Positions 1-15,010 are shown, numbered from the stretch's first letter. The stretch is DNA of 64,000 nucleotides from Asterias rubens (GCF_902459465.1 NC_047063.1:4092001-4156000), one strand, 5' to 3'. Numbers and translations: made by a program. The notes: generated from the letters alone by a model not told the origin.

Positions 1-730
1 ATACGGTAATTTTTACGGATTTAAAGTTAAATTACAAAAATTTAATCTGCTGAACGAAGAACAGCGAACAGTGAGTGCTGTGCTGTGGCCTGTGGCTGTG
101 CATGCTCGGTCTCACGGGACACGGCCGGGGAGCCTTTTTTTTATAAATATAGTTTCTAGAAGTAGTGGACGGGTGACACTCACGTCACCATGCTCACACA
201 GTAGACACAGTAACTGTACTCCTCTTGAAATTTTGACATTCTTTGTCGTAGACTATAAATAAAACTTAAACTAGCACCCCAGCGAATTCTGAAATGAGCA
301 TGATGATCATGATGACTGAGTCTGACTCTGAGTTTCTGACTGTCTGAGGTGAAGCAACATTTTCTTTGCTGTCACACACAAAATTCCCCCAAATGACGGA
401 AATACCCAATGAATTACCTTCAAAACTGCCTTCTGGCCTCTCCATATGTTTAAGATGCAACACCAGGCATGAAATTGTACTCGCGGTATTTTTTTTCTAC
501 TAAAAATTATGATTTTTGAGACGTTCCGCTGAGCAATCTTCTTAAGTTCTTGTTAAAAATTAGAAAAAAAATTTTATACTCAAAATGCTTTTTCTATCGA
601 AAAACTACTGTACTTTTTTTAAAGAAAGTGTTATTTATTGGTCATTAATGCTTAAATTACCAAGCGTATACATTCCCTTTAAACAGCTGTCATTAAAAAA
701 AATACAATTAATTTACTTTCTTCAATATAG
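1..730. other. Upstream flank of the CFAP92-like gene
   Basis: No convincing coding exon is seen. A pyrimidine-rich tract ending in an AG at 729-730 looks like a splice acceptor, so the first coding exon probably begins at 731 with a short 5' UTR, and at least one noncoding 5' exon and the promoter would lie further upstream. Positions 652-690 carry the end of a MITE (sequence ending in GTATACATTCCCTTTAA) also seen complete at 55.1-55.5 kb. No promoter motif could be assigned with confidence. Confidence 0.5.
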
Positions 731-765
731 ACCTGAAGTAGCTGATGTGATGGAGTAAATTGAGT

Positions 766-996
766 ATGGAGATTAACACGACAGTAGAGAACGCCTCGGA
801 TGTGATGGACACAGAGCCACAAGAAGGTAGTATAAGACAAGAGGATGGTGAGGCTGAAGGTCTGAGCCAGGAGGCAAGGGTTGATGATACCTCCAGAAAC
901 CCCAAGGAGGAGGCAAACGATGAGGCATCATCAATTACTCACACCGAGATGGCGGCAGGAGGTGTTGAGGAGACAACAGAAGCAGAGCCAAATCAG
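766..996 (+). CDS. CFAP92: CFAP92-like exon 1 (residues 1-77)
   Basis: Begins at the ATG at 766 and ends at CAG before the donor GTGAGA at 997; exit phase 0. It encodes a very acidic, low-complexity, probably disordered N-terminus (MEINTTVENASDVMDTEPQE and onward). A TTG six bases upstream is in frame but is an unlikely start. Confidence 0.75.
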
Positions 997-3900
997 GTGA
1001 GAGAATTTGTTATGGAAGATTTAAATCAATTTTCCGTTGAACAATGAAAATTGACCTGGGCCTATTTTCATAGAGCTGCTTGAAGAAGAATAAAAAATAA
1101 AAAACATTTCTGCTGAACAAAAGTCAGCAGGATAACTGTGGCTTCTTATATAGCACACATGTCCGTCACCCAGTGATGCTCCTGGCGCTGTAACATACAG
1201 TATTAGCTGCAAGATGTGGGACTACGTTTTTGAATTTTGAGACCTAATCCGGACGGCACCCTGTGTTGTGGCGCAAGTTGCTGCCAAAATGGTACCTTTG
1301 ACATGTTATTTTGATGAATTTTGACAAATTTAGTTGTGCTACACTATTTCTTTTGACAAATCACAGGGGCGTGAACAAACCTATGTGACAAAAACATTTG
1401 AACAACAGTTTTTGAGCGCACCTGTTCTTCAACATTCCCAAGTTTTGGAACTGCTTCTGTTTTATGCTACATGCTCCTCATTTACACCGTATGGCCTAAA
1501 TGCACAAAACTCATTTGATCCAAGTATTTTGCTTTGTAAAATTGCTGGAAGAAATTGTCCCTTTCAAGCAAGTGTTTGTAAATTCATCATTCTCGGTCTT
1601 TCAGGTGAATGAAGAAACGGGTGAACATGCAGAGATCTCTGTCTCCGTGGATGACATTGGCCCAGAGAGGAAAGGATCTGGGAAGAGCAAGAGACGGAGG
1701 AAGAGGGCGAAAGATGGTATCCATAAAGTGACAATGACCGTCACGATTGCCAAAGCTATCCCTACAGGTAAAAGAAAATGCAAACATTAATTTTGGTTTT
1801 ACCCATATACAATGATGTGTAATAGCACTGTTTAAGGCCAAGTCACACAGGCCCCGAAAACGATAACGATAAAAATGCACGCCCTTCAATTGGTTGAAAT
1901 GCTTTGCGCAGAATACGCCCACGCTCATCGCCCATGTTATCGGGGCCTGTGTAACTTGGCCTTTCCCAATCTCTGTGAAAAATATCACAGGCGAATTACT
2001 AGGGTGAGATTCGACCCATGACCTTTGCAATTCTAGAGCAGTGTCTTAATGCCTAGACCATCGATATTGCATGGTAGCTAGAGGCAGATCAAATCCTTTT
2101 TTTTTCTTCTACAGAGCTTGGGAAAGTACTGAGTATACAGTGATAACACACATCGGTGTACATTGGTCAAACCAAAATTAATATTCTTTGTCGCTGATGC
2201 AAATTTCCATCTATAGAATGCAAATAGTTTACCTGCTTGCATCGATATCAAGTGATTATGATTGTTATTTTCCAGGATGAGATTATTCCGACTTTTGTTC
2301 GGAAATCAGATTGTGAAAATCCGACTCAAAATTTCAGTTCTGATATTCCATCTTAGGTGTTGTTATTTTTTAGAAGTTACACAAAAAATCGAAGAAGAAA
2401 AGAAAAGAAAAAAAAAAAGGTTTTATTTATGTAAAAAAAACAAAAAAAAACAGCTCAAAAACATTAGTTCAATCTGCTCTAACATAATTTTTCTCACTTG
2501 TTAAATTGTGGTAAAAAAAAACAACTTATTGCTTAAAATAACAGAAAAATATTTAACAAATGTATACATATTTTTTACAGCTGAAGAGGATGTTCCTAAG
2601 CTGGACGATCTGATGCGAAAGAAGAAACGCATCGTAGAAGCACCCAAAGCACAGAACTATTACCATTGCCAGTACTACCTGTTGCCTGATGATACAGAAG
2701 CTATCAAGACGGACGTTGTGACCTTTGGAATGGCTGCCAAGATCTACACAGAACACGACTCCAAGGTGCTGAAAACATGGCAGGAGAAGAACCAAACATG
2801 GATTGCTTGGTCTCACAGGTAAGGGAGGGGTAATGTTTTGTGGAGGATGCAATTACCAATGGGAGACTTTTGGACGGTCACTTTTCACAGTTCTCGTCGC
2901 CAGTAGTGCCTGTGCTTAGACCTGCACGTGCAATACGAGCATGTGCCAGCAAGCTCAGAGCCACAACAAAAAACTGGTTCTATGGGCCTAAGGTGGCATG
3001 AAGGTAAATAGTCATTTTAGGACAGTGTTTTAAAAAGCAGTGAGTGTAAAATGATTTCATGATGGAAGAATAAATGTGGATGAAAATCTCATTATGTTGT
3101 GAAATGTGTCATTTCTCCAGTCATACGCTTAAGGTGACAAAGGAACTTCTTCTGAAACTCTTCAACCACACCCTGGAGCTCCGCATCTGGGACTCCAAGG
3201 AGAAGGTCTCCTCCCGCGCTCGTTTCGACCGCCCCAAAGCCTTCCGTCTCCCCCAGGCTAAGCCAGGGGAGGATGCTGAAGATGTCGGTGGCGTCCGCTC
3301 ACTGGTGATGAAGCAGTCAGAGAGCTACATGTCGCTTCAACCTCGCAAGTCGTTCATTGATCGGCCTGTCCCGCAGCATGGTCCAGCAGAGCTCAAGGGC
3401 ATCAAGAACTTTGATAGGAAAGGTGAGACTCAGAGATAGGAAGTTGATTATTGTTAATTTTCTGGCAAGGCTCGCCTTACATACACCTTAACTTGGCTCA
3501 TCATCCCAAAACTTTCTCATCGCCACCACACCAAGGACTAAATCTTATTGCTCCAAGGCTTCTTTGATTTTGAAAGACCTAAAATGCAATCTCGGGCATT
3601 CTAAACGGTTCTCATCTTCATGATTTTTGTGAATTTGATCTGAAGTATATAAAAAAAAGAAAGAAAAAAAGGGGCCATGGTTGCAGTTGTCGGTATCGGA
3701 ATATCGGTTCGAAATACGAAATATCGAAATACGGTAGCTTGTGCATGGGGAGAAACCTGATGGTCAGTAATTGGATGGAAGGCATTCCCTTTATTGTTAG
3801 CATTATAACTCAAAACATTTAAAACAGACACAGTTGATAGTAGCAAAGGCGAATCTGTTGCTAAGACAGTTCACTGATCAGAGTCCAATTTCATGAAGCC

Positions 3901-6900
3901 TGCGAGCGTACAAATTTGCTAAACACAGGAAAGTTTTACTTTAAAGGAACACGTTGCCTTGGATCAGACAAGTTGGTCTATAAAAAGCGTTTGTAACCAT
4001 TTGTTATAAAATGCATATGAGTAGAAAGATGTTTTAAAAGTTGAATACAATGATCCACACAAATTTGCCTCGAAAAAGCGTGGTTTTCCTTTTACTTTGT
4101 GAACTAACACGGTCGGCCATTAATTTGACTCCCATAAATGGCTGACCGTGTTTAGTCGATGAGGTAAAAGGAAAACCGTGCAATTTCAGGGCATGTGTGT
4201 GTGGATCATTATATTCTACTTTTACATCCTCTTTCTAACCATATGCATTTTATAACAAACAGTTACAAACGCTTTTCAAAGACCAAATCGTCCGATCCAA
4301 GGCAACGTGTTCCTTTAAGAGAAACAGGTAACCAGCCAAAATTGCATAACATTTCTACATTGTTGTTACTTGTGCCCCACTCAATATTTGCTGAGCAAAG
4401 AAATTTCTCAAGTAGTATTTCTGCTTAAGAGCTTTATGAAATCGGACCCAGGCATGAGGTGATCTCGCTTGATCATTGTTAACCTGCAAAAGAAGGGTTT
4501 AATCTAGCTGTTGAGTTTATCCCAATATTTGATTTTGTTTTCAACAGATGCTAAAGGGAGACCAGTCCCTGCTTCGCCAGAGAATATCTCTAAGACCAAG
4601 ACTCCAAGCCACACTCCCACAACGGAGGTTGCCGTAGTGGATAAGACGGCTAGCGGGGAGGACGTATCAGGGATCTCTCCGAAGGAGACGAAGTACGATA
4701 TCTTCTCAGCTGTCCCGCTGGCCGAGGTGCAGTCTGGTGAAATGAAGTGAGTTTGCAAGTTTGATTGATTCTATCATTAAATCGTTGCGGTACCCGCTGC
4801 TTAAGTTTGTTCTGCCTTTAGTCATAAATGCCCTTTTGGTTTATAAAAAGTATAATGCTAGAAAATCTGTAAAACATTTCTGGAAATTTGAATGCCTGCT
4901 GTCATATCCTTGAATGGTTGTATGTGCGCCTATAATATGAGTGTCATGGCCGAGTGGTTAAGAGCATCGAATTCAAGTTCTGGTGCTGATTCACCGGAGT
5001 GTGGGTTTGAATGCCGATCGTTACACTTGTGTCCTTGAACAAGATACTTTACTATAATTGCTTCTCTTCACCCAGGGGTATAAATGGGTACCTGCGACGG
5101 TAGAGGTTGATATTGTGTATGGAAAAGCCACAAGCGCCTTACAGGCAGCTCAGGGCTGTATACTCCCAAGGGAGCTGAGAAACATTACAGGGATGTTATT
5201 GGCGCCTTGAACACCCAGCAGGGTGGATATGTGCGCATTACAAGTCTTATTATTATATTTATTATTTAGGGAGCTGAGAAACATTACAGGGATGTTATTG
5301 GCCCCATGACCAGGGCACTAATGTAAAGAGCATTGATACGGTTATTGTGAAATGCGCTATATAGGAATTTGTTATTATTATTGATTGCATTACACGTAAA
5401 TGAGTGCCTGCATATAACTTTTGTGCGCCCATGCACATGTTTGAACACTTCTCGTCGAGTTTACAATGTATATTGCATCTTTAGACCGGCCATCTGATCT
5501 CCGCCAGACCAATGTGGATATATAAATCTCCCAGGTATTTCTGAATAAATTTTCAAAAACAGAAAAACTTGTTTTTTATTAAACCATAATACTGCATACT
5601 TGGTGTCTTGCCAACTAGGTGTATATGGGTAAAACCAAATTTGACGTTCTTTATCCCCGATGCAAATTTCCATCTATTAAATAGAAAAACTTGTGTACAT
5701 ATCCCAAGGTCCTACAGCCACCTCAATAAGCTTGCCGGACTACCCCCTCCAGAGGAGCTAAAGGAAATCAAGAAGAAACTCAAGAAGGAGAAGATTGTTG
5801 CCCTGGCTAAGAAAGAAGGGGAGGGGCTTATGAAGAGGCAGACGCAGGTGGAGAGCGGAGGCAAAGGTCGGGACTCTTCTCAGGGCAGGGGAGGAGACAG
5901 TCGAGCAGGATCAAACTCGGCACCGACTCCTGGTGAGTACTATACACTCGTTGAACCCCTTCCTTATATAGGTGTCTTGAGTCAAATGTTTTGCTTTCAG
6001 ATACCAATAAAAGGCTGCAGGCCTGAAGTCTTTTAATGTTTGGGTAAGAAACTACCTCTTTCTTGCTGAGTAATTTTTATGCTAAAATTTTTTTTATAGT
6101 AATTACAACAATTACTTTGTCTTGTTTTCGTTCACCAGTGGTTGTTTCTGACAAAATAATAAGCACCTTCCATGTTTTTGAAGGGGCAGTTTTGTTTATT
6201 AAAGACCTGCTTGAACGAAAATGTCAAGTCGTGAACTTTGCTGAATTCCACTTTAAATGTTTTCGATGAATAAGGAAATCGAATCATATGATTATAAATA
6301 GGTTTCAATTGTGTAAAAAAAACAATCATTTTGTATGCCCTTGTCCAGAGCTTTTCTGCGAGATTTGCCAAAAGCCCCGTTACGTAATCACTCTCAAAAC
6401 GTCATAAGTAGATAAAGCCGCTTTGTTGCAGCGTGGATGTATAACAAAGCAAACTCCCACAAATGCCGTCAGCGGCATTGTCCTTTGACGCCCGCTCTCA
6501 ACGGCAGAAGTGTTTTTAGTTTTTCAAAAAACCTTTAGGTAGGGGCCTGATTTTTTACTCGATAATTACGAAAAGTTCAGAAGTGTACACATATCAAAAT
6601 TACATTAAAATGGTGAACAAGTGCATTATAAACAAGTAAAAATACCATTTCTGTTGAAAACATTCCGCTCAGGTAGCTGTTTAACACACATGTTGCCATT
6701 TGCAACCCAGCACTCGAACTTCCATGCACCTTCCAGAGTTGTGCCTGAAGTTCTAGTGCCAAGTCGCAGGCCGCCACGCCGTTTCAAAGTAAACAAATGT
6801 GCACGGTGAACAAGTTGACCCAAATAACTGTGAAAGTATCAAGAAACTTTTGTGAATGTAATGGGTTTTTTTCCAGTTGTTGGAGACTTTTGGACAGTCC

Positions 6901-9900
6901 ATTTCAAAAGTTCTCATTTGTACTGCGCTTGCTCGCTATGTCTGCTGCCGCCAGTGTCTCAAAGTCTTCCAATATAGTTGTAGTGGAAATAATTGATACT
7001 CATGACCTGACTTGACTTTTTCATTTTAGGACGTCGAGGTCTAAAGGAATCGCCCCAGCAGAGAGAGGCGAGAAGGAAGTCACACAAGGCAGAGCATGCT
7101 GCAGCTGCTCTAGCCATGTACATCAAGCAACATGGCAATGCTTGTATACCAATACGCATGAAGCTACTCTTCGCAGGTAGGTGAAACTCATGGATCAATG
7201 TTGCATTCCTGAGCAGTGAACAGGGCCCAATTTCATAAAGCTATTTAAGCAGATAATACTGCTTGACAAATTTCTTTGATGAGCAAAAATTGAGTGGGGC
7301 ACCTCAACAATGTAAACTTAATGTATTTTTGGATGATAACCTGTTTTTGTTAAGCAACACTGGTTTGCGCTAAGCAAGTTTACTTGTTTTCTGCTTTTTA
7401 AATTTGGTGAAGGTGCTGCAGTTGCCTTTCATTTGAATGAGGCTTTTAATGAACTTTATTTCTAAGAAAAGTTTGGTTTAACCCGCCATCCTTTTTAAAA
7501 GGCATGTCTTTTCAGCTTTGTTCATGCTACACTGACAAGTCTATTCAAAATCCACAGGTTTACGTTCAGTCACCAATCGCCTGACCACACCGGTACATGG
7601 CCTGGAGGACGTCTTCATCACAGTCTCTCTGGACGGTCCCCTGATGTCTGAGGCACTCAGGCGAGAGTTGAACCCCCTCATTATTAAGGTCAGCTCAGCG
7701 TCTTCCATGCCCTCCACACCGCAGTCCTTCAGGGAACTGTCCAGGCGCTGCATGCCGGTTTACACAGCCTACACCTTCTTTAAGGAGCCCATGTATGAGA
7801 GTTGCCGGAAGCCGCATGGCAGAAATATATACTGGGAAGATGTGAATGTGGAGTTGTTGGGTAAGTATTTATTTTGTTTCTTGCCATACAACATGTTTTC
7901 ACTGTCTGCCCAAAGAGCCACTTATCGTAAAAACAAATTACTTAGAACAGAAAGGTGTCGTTGCCGAGCGGTTTAGAGCATCAAGTTCTGGTGGTTAAAG
8001 TCATCGGAGTGTGGGTTCGAATCCCAGTCATGAACTTGAGCAAGATGCTTGACTATAATTGCTTCTCTTCACCCAGGGGTATAAATGGGTACCTGTGAGG
8101 GCAGAGATGGTTCTTGTGATTGATTCAGCTTGTTGAGTAGCACATCCTTGTTGGACAGGCTGTATACTCCACAGGGAGCTGAGAATACCATAGGAGTTAA
8201 CTAAATGGCCCAGTGACCAGGGGTAATAATGTTGGAAGCGCTTGTTGACGCAATTCGGAAGTGTGTAAAGCACTACGTAAAAACAATTATTAGCGCTTAG
8301 AGACTTTCTTTTGAAGGTGTTAGGCGCTATAGAAATGCGGTTGTTATTGTTATTATTATTATTAATATTATCATTACTAGTCTGAGCCTTAGTGGCGCTA
8401 ACTTTGTTCCCATGTATTCTATCTTCACACTATTTGGCTGTGTCATTTGTTCAAGGGTATCCTACCCAAGAGAGGTACTTTATTAACCATGGTCTGGGCT
8501 TAACTTTGTCCCCATACACTATCTTAACCTTCTTTTGCTGTGTCATTCTTTGAAGGTATTATACCGAAGGGAGAGTTAGTTGAGTACTTTCATGGTCCAC
8601 CTTTAGAGGTTGAGGTGCGTGACAGGGATCGTCGGCCTGAGGAGATCAAACAGAAACCAACGTTATTCGGGGAGGATATTGAAGATGATAAGATCAGCAA
8701 TGTGGGTATGGTGACCGGTAAGTTATCCTAAAGCGACTTTGGATTGGCAACCTTGTGTATCACTTACACTATGGGTATCACTTGATAATTTTTGCAGGAT
8801 AGCAGGCGTACAAATGAAATTCCGAAACACTGTGCTCTGTTGGCTAGATACTGTTCTATTTCTGAAGCAGTACAAAGATATATATCCAGAGAAGTGTCGA
8901 GATGAGAACATAAGGCAAGAATGACGAAGGACACTGGGTATGGCTCAAAGTGCGAGGCCTGGTTCTTGATAATTTACCTCGACTTCGTCTCGGTAAAATT
9001 ATCAAGAATCAGGCCTCGTTGGGATTAAACCACTAATTGAAAACCTCTTCACCACACATTGATTCCCTTATTATTGTTTTCCCTCTGTACAGCCAAGCGT
9101 ACTCTTCACAACCCATTCCACACTCACATCAAGCCCTGGGATCCGTACGGCTTGGCTAAGTTTGACCTCTCCGACCTCCTGCTTGGTGAGCGAGTCTTGA
9201 ACCTGACCTCGCCCATCCACAGCTGCCAACTACCAGATGTGATTGGCCGCAATAGAACAGACACCAGACTCATTGGATATTCAAATTCAGCGGATGGCCC
9301 AAGTATGTCGGAATAATAATAATTCAGTGACGCTCAAGGCGCTTTAACATACAGTATTTTCCTGCAAAGTGTGTGGGACTATGTTTGAATTATGAGACCT
9401 ACTCATTTTACAACGTGCCAAAGCTATCAATTTCCACAAGGCTTGACAATGATAAAACAATTCATTCCGAAAAATACAAGACTTGGAATCTTAACGGTGT
9501 CTATTTCATTCTCCAAAAGATGGTCAGCACGCTGATCGAATAGTTGAGCAGAACAAACAGGCTCTTCTCAGAGCCACCACTACTCACAAAAGAAATTTTC
9601 TAAATGAAGTCACCGCAAACCTTACTTACATGATTGTCTGTATTTGTGTTTTGTTCATACAGAGGATGAACCATTACCAATGGGTCACTATTTGGAATCT
9701 CACAGTCAGCTTAAGATCAGGGTAGAGGTATCCTACCCACTGACATCATCGCAGGAGGTGAAACTCAAAGAAGAGATGGAAACACCTCCAGAGGTAAGTG
9801 TGATTTTCTGCTTTAAATTTTTTTTTTTTTCAATTGCTACCAAGCTAAATGTATCAACCAGCTATGAGATTTGACGAATGTGCTAAAATGGTTGCTGGCT

Positions 9901-12900
9901 TAGCAAGGGTTCCTTCATGTTCTGCCGACGATTTCACCAAACACTTCCTAACTTAGGATTAATTACACGACGTGGGACGAGTTCAGTTCCGTATCCGGAG
10001 ATGTTAGGACGAATTTAACCATCCTTAAGTTAATTCGAGATCGGTTGCAGGACCCAGAACCTCTCAGATGTTACAATTCTGGAGGTTTACAGATTCCTGC
10101 ATCAAGACAAAACGTGTTTTTTATTTTTTTTTATTTATTTATTAATTATTCATTCAGGGTTTTAAAAAAAATAAACTACAATATAAATAACATAAGACTG
10201 AGTAAAAGCAGTCAGACCAAGAACAGAGGAATATAAGTACAAAAACAAACAGCAGTTTAGGGATTGCCCAAAAGCAAACTAAATCACTATCTACATGTAA
10301 AAGCCCAATTTCAATTAGGCAGTTATGGTTCGGGTGGGCTGTTTCCCTCTCCCCTTGGTGATTGCTTTTACTTCTTCAAGAAGATGTAAAGACTGAAAGA
10401 GGTTTTGGGAAAATCAGAAAAAAATCCTGAGAAATCACATGCCTGATTAACATTAAAAGACAGACTTTCCATTTGCTGACTAAACCCATCTTGTATTGCC
10501 ATCCACCAGTGTCCATTTGCTAGGATGGTGTACATCTTTGAGTGCAAGAACACAGAGTTTCTACACATGCTGGTGAAGCTTGTAACTTTGATCAACGCTA
10601 CTGCACTGAACCTAGATCAGATGCCACCACATATCATTGAGGCAGCGTTATCCACCTACAAACTGTCTGAGTGAGTTATCAATGTCACGACTTTCATGTG
10701 TTATTTTCAATAAAGACAGTGGACACTATGGTAATTGTCAAAGACCAGTGTTCTCACTTGGTGTATCTAAACATATGCATAATATAACAAACCAGTGAAA
10801 ATTTGACCTCAATTGGTCGTCGAAGTTGCGAGATATGAATGAAGTAAAAAACACCCTTGTCACACGAAGTTGTGTGCTTTCATATGCTTGATTTCAAGAC
10901 CCTCAAATTTTAAATCTGAGGTCTTGAAATCAAATTCGTGTAAAATTACTTCTTTCTCGAAAACTACTTCACTTCAGAGGGAGCCGTTTCTCACAATGTT
11001 TTAAACTATCAACCTCTCCCCATTACTCGTTACCAAGTGAGGTTTTATGCTGATAATTATTTTGAGTAATTACCAATAGTGTACACTGCCTTTAAGTTAA
11101 TATAGTGTTATATAGTCTTTTATACAGCACGTATCAACCAATAATGAGCTCAATGCACTTGAACATGGAGAAATACTTTTTAGGACCATTTTTTAAGTTA
11201 ATATGAACTTTGAGACCAATTTATGTAGCACCTTGTAAGGTAGAAGGTGTTCGGTGCATTCAAGAGCTACTGCCAGAAACACTAGGGAAAACCCTGAGCT
11301 TCGGAGTAAGTGTAACACACAGAACCTATGGCTTTACATCCCATCTGAACGACGAAGCAATCATGGACAAGTTTTTTCAAAAGGACACAAGGCTCACTGC
11401 TGTGACACTCTGCTGAGTCCAGTGCACTTGACTGCTCTGCCATTTATTCTATCGCTCTGATCACAGAGTATTTTTTCATCAAAGTCTTGCATATTCATAT
11501 CAAATTTTTTTCTTCTTTCTGGATTCACAGAGATTTGATATGCATAAAAAAAAACATTACATTACGACCATACAAGTTAAGAATCCTTCAGAAAACAAAA
11601 GTGTATAAGCATGGGAGCATTAATTGTGGATTGACCCACTATCGCGTTCTTTCTTTGTTTCGGTCTAGAGCCCAACAGGAGAGTCCGATCCTAGACATTG
11701 TGACTGGTTTCCAGGTCATGGACGGCGAGAAACACATCTTTGTCCTAGAAGGCCTGAGAGAGAAAGCTGTCAAACTGATGTGGGAGACTCTACCAAGACC
11801 AAAAGCCAAAGGTAATTTAATAAGAACCGGTCCTTGTAATACACCTTGTCACAAGACTGTAATAGTAATGACAGTGGCTTCTTATTGTAGCAAGCATGTC
11901 TAAGCTTGGGCGATATCCGACTTATTTTATTCACGATATATCGCCGACAATATATCGCGATATTCGTTATAATCGCGATTAATTAAATTTGACATCATCA
12001 GTCTTCAAACTCCCAGTGAAAGTTGTAGAAGAGACAGTCATAGCATAAGAGAGGTGTTCTAATGACCTATTCTTCTGGTTTTACTCCAAACCTATGGGGT
12101 GCAAGATGTCTCAGCTAGGAAATACATCGCGATATATCGCGATATATCGCGATATATCAATTTTTCGATCCGATATCGAAATCGTTTCCAAATTAGTATC
12201 GGGATATTCGATAATATGGTATCGGCCAAGTTTAAGCATGTCCATCACTCAGTGACGCTCAAGGCGCTGTTACATACAGTATTTTCCTGCAAGGTATATA
12301 GTACTACATTTGAAATATTAGATCTACTCCTTTTACATAGCACCAAAAGCCAAAGGTACTCCAATAGACCCTATGCACAACATGCAGCGCACATACAGGC
12401 AGGTCTCTGTCCACCATTTTGTGTGTCAACACATGCTCAAAAGGAGTTTGACCCTCCCAAAAAGGCAGAAATGGTAGATGCGTCTTGTTCCGAGGTGCGT
12501 ATACTGACATGTACCATCCTTCTGTGCGCATTTGTTGACACTAAAATTGGTTACAGCAGATGTGCGAGCAAGTGTGCTGCGCATTTTGCAATGGGTCTAT
12601 AAGATTTGGTCCTTATCACAAGCCTTTACCAGTATTTGAAGATTTTGTACTGTATTAATTATTTCAATATATAGGGTATTTAATTACAATTGTATACACT
12701 TACCCTGCGCTGGTCATTCAAATGACTTCATTCAAATATTTTAGAGCTCACGAATACAATTACTTAACTACTATTTATATTTAATCATTTAGATATATTA
12801 CTTTATATCCTAATGGTGTCCTCCAGCTGAAAGGCTGCTGTATAGGAGTAGTGTACTACCAATTCAGTTTCCAGTCAGCCTTTGGACAACCATAATAAAT

Positions 12901-14970
12901 GAACCTTAATAAATACTACGACTACATGTATATAAGTTAGAGAGATACAACCTTTCAGTACCAAAAGCTGGAGAAGAGTGAGAGTGACTTATTGTCTGCA
13001 TTTGCTTTTATATGGCTATGAACACTAAGGAAAAGGATTAGGGCCTGCTCTATAGGCAAACACAAAAGAACTTACAATAGGCCTTTATACTACATTGGGG
13101 GTTTTGGAGTTCATTGTTCACCATTTACAACTGACATTCCCAGATGGTCATATACAATAGGGGAATGGTAAAAGTCTCTGAGTGCAAGCACTAAAAGCTA
13201 ACACATGCTTGGCAGCTGTTAATGGAATTCACTACAAATGAAAACCTACATTTTGATGAAACTGAACTCTAATCTGTGGGGTCTTCCAAGACATAATCGT
13301 CTGTGTTATTTTAAAACTTATTCATCATGGTAAATCGGCCCCTCGCTATCTGTCAGAATTAATTTCAATTTACGTTCCTCATATTCATACTAGAAGTTGT
13401 GTTGGTGTTAAACTTAATTTTTCCTTAGTTGGCCCAAGGCCTAGCAAATCTTCTGGGGATCAGGCTTTTTCTATTTATGCTCCCACCCTTTGGAATAATT
13501 TACTCATTCATTTGAGGATTATCACCAACTTTGATATTTTTTAAAACCCACCTCAAAACATTTCTTTTTAAAAGACATTATCTCTGACTCTTTACATTTT
13601 TTTCATTTTTTTTTTCATTGCCTTTTCTATGGTGTTATAATTTCGTTGATTGTCTCGTTTTGGTGTTTGTCATTGTTTGTTTTTGTCGTTCTCATTGTAC
13701 AGTGTAATTTTGCTGTATTTTGCTTACTCTTTTTAACTGAATGTTTATAATATGTAATACACTGAACAGCGTTTTGAGATTTTTTATGTAAGACGCTGTA
13801 TTAAAAATAAATTATTATTATTATTATTTATTAAATTTACTCGAACGTATTTGAGCCTGCGACCTCAAGATTGATTAACATTGCACACTCTACAAACTGA
13901 GCTTTCTGGCCATGTGATATGTAAACCTGTAGGGCCAAGTCACATGTGGATTTACAGGTAACCATTTCCAGGCAATCTCCAAGAAGAAAAGGCATTCACA
14001 TATCAATGTTCAAAGATTTTTCTAAGGAGTCATAAGACATTGTTTGAAAAACTACTCAGGTGCTACGAAAGTGATCCTGTCCTTGATTTCTCCAAACTCT
14101 TCTTAAAGGAATGTTACAGAATTGGTAAGAGACGAAAATCGTGAAGATCACAGATTTACATAAAACTTACACGGTCTATTGATGATGATAGTAGAAAACA
14201 TCCCTTGAAATATTTCTGTCTGAAATTTCATATTTGATGAGACATAAATAATATATATTATATAATGTTCTTTATCCCCGATGCAAATTTAACATTTCTC
14301 ATTATAAATAATCTAGTTTCGCGTTTGTAGTTTATCGCTCAGGGAGCAGCTTATTCATTTTTGTTTTGGCATCGATGCAATGCAAAACTTGTTATCGTTT
14401 TTTACTATTCTCTCGTGACCCAGATGGCCGATCGATCTCAAACTTCTACAGGTTTGTCAGTTTATGTATATGGAGGATTACATAAAGTGCTTACACTGCC
14501 AGCAACTTTTTTGCTAGCAAAATCAAGTCTGTAATGTTCCTTTAACTTGAGATACACATTGAACAAATAGGATTAATCCTAGCGTTTTGTGAAATCGGCT
14601 GCTGACATATCATGCACTGGGGTTGGTTGTCTGTAAGTTGCCGAGAAAAGTTGTCTTGTGTTACAAAACCCTTAGAATACTCTGGACTATTCCTTAAATG
14701 CTACAACTTCCCTTTAAATAGTTGTCTATCGTGTTTTTGAAATCACAGATGCGGTGACATTCCAAGCGCTTTACAATTCCAACATGACGTTCAGTGAGCG
14801 ACGTTACGCCAGCCTGGACGTGGACCTGTGCCGTGTACGCCTTCACGAACCCCTGTCATCCATCGTTCAGCAACCCTTACTGTACGTGAGAGATATGATC
14901 CCAAAGCTCTGCTTAGATGCTATAACCAGACTAGACATGGTAAGCTTGAATATTTATGGCTTCAGTAAGC

Positions 14971-15010
<40 letters not shown>

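Noticed and set aside
7541-7753. Open frame antisense to exon 8, repeated at 24047-24271
   Set aside because: It repeats only because the exon itself is duplicated; there is no independent support.
7954-8040. Functional tRNA gene
   Set aside because: A and B boxes are present but the tRNA fold is broken and the sequence continues into a SINE body. The same holds for 4941, 22370, 55640, 57000 and 58540.
12304-12602. Possible extra exon between exons 13 and 14
   Set aside because: Exon 13 (exit phase 1) joins exon 14 (entry phase 1) directly, and the stretch includes SINE and hAT-like sequence.
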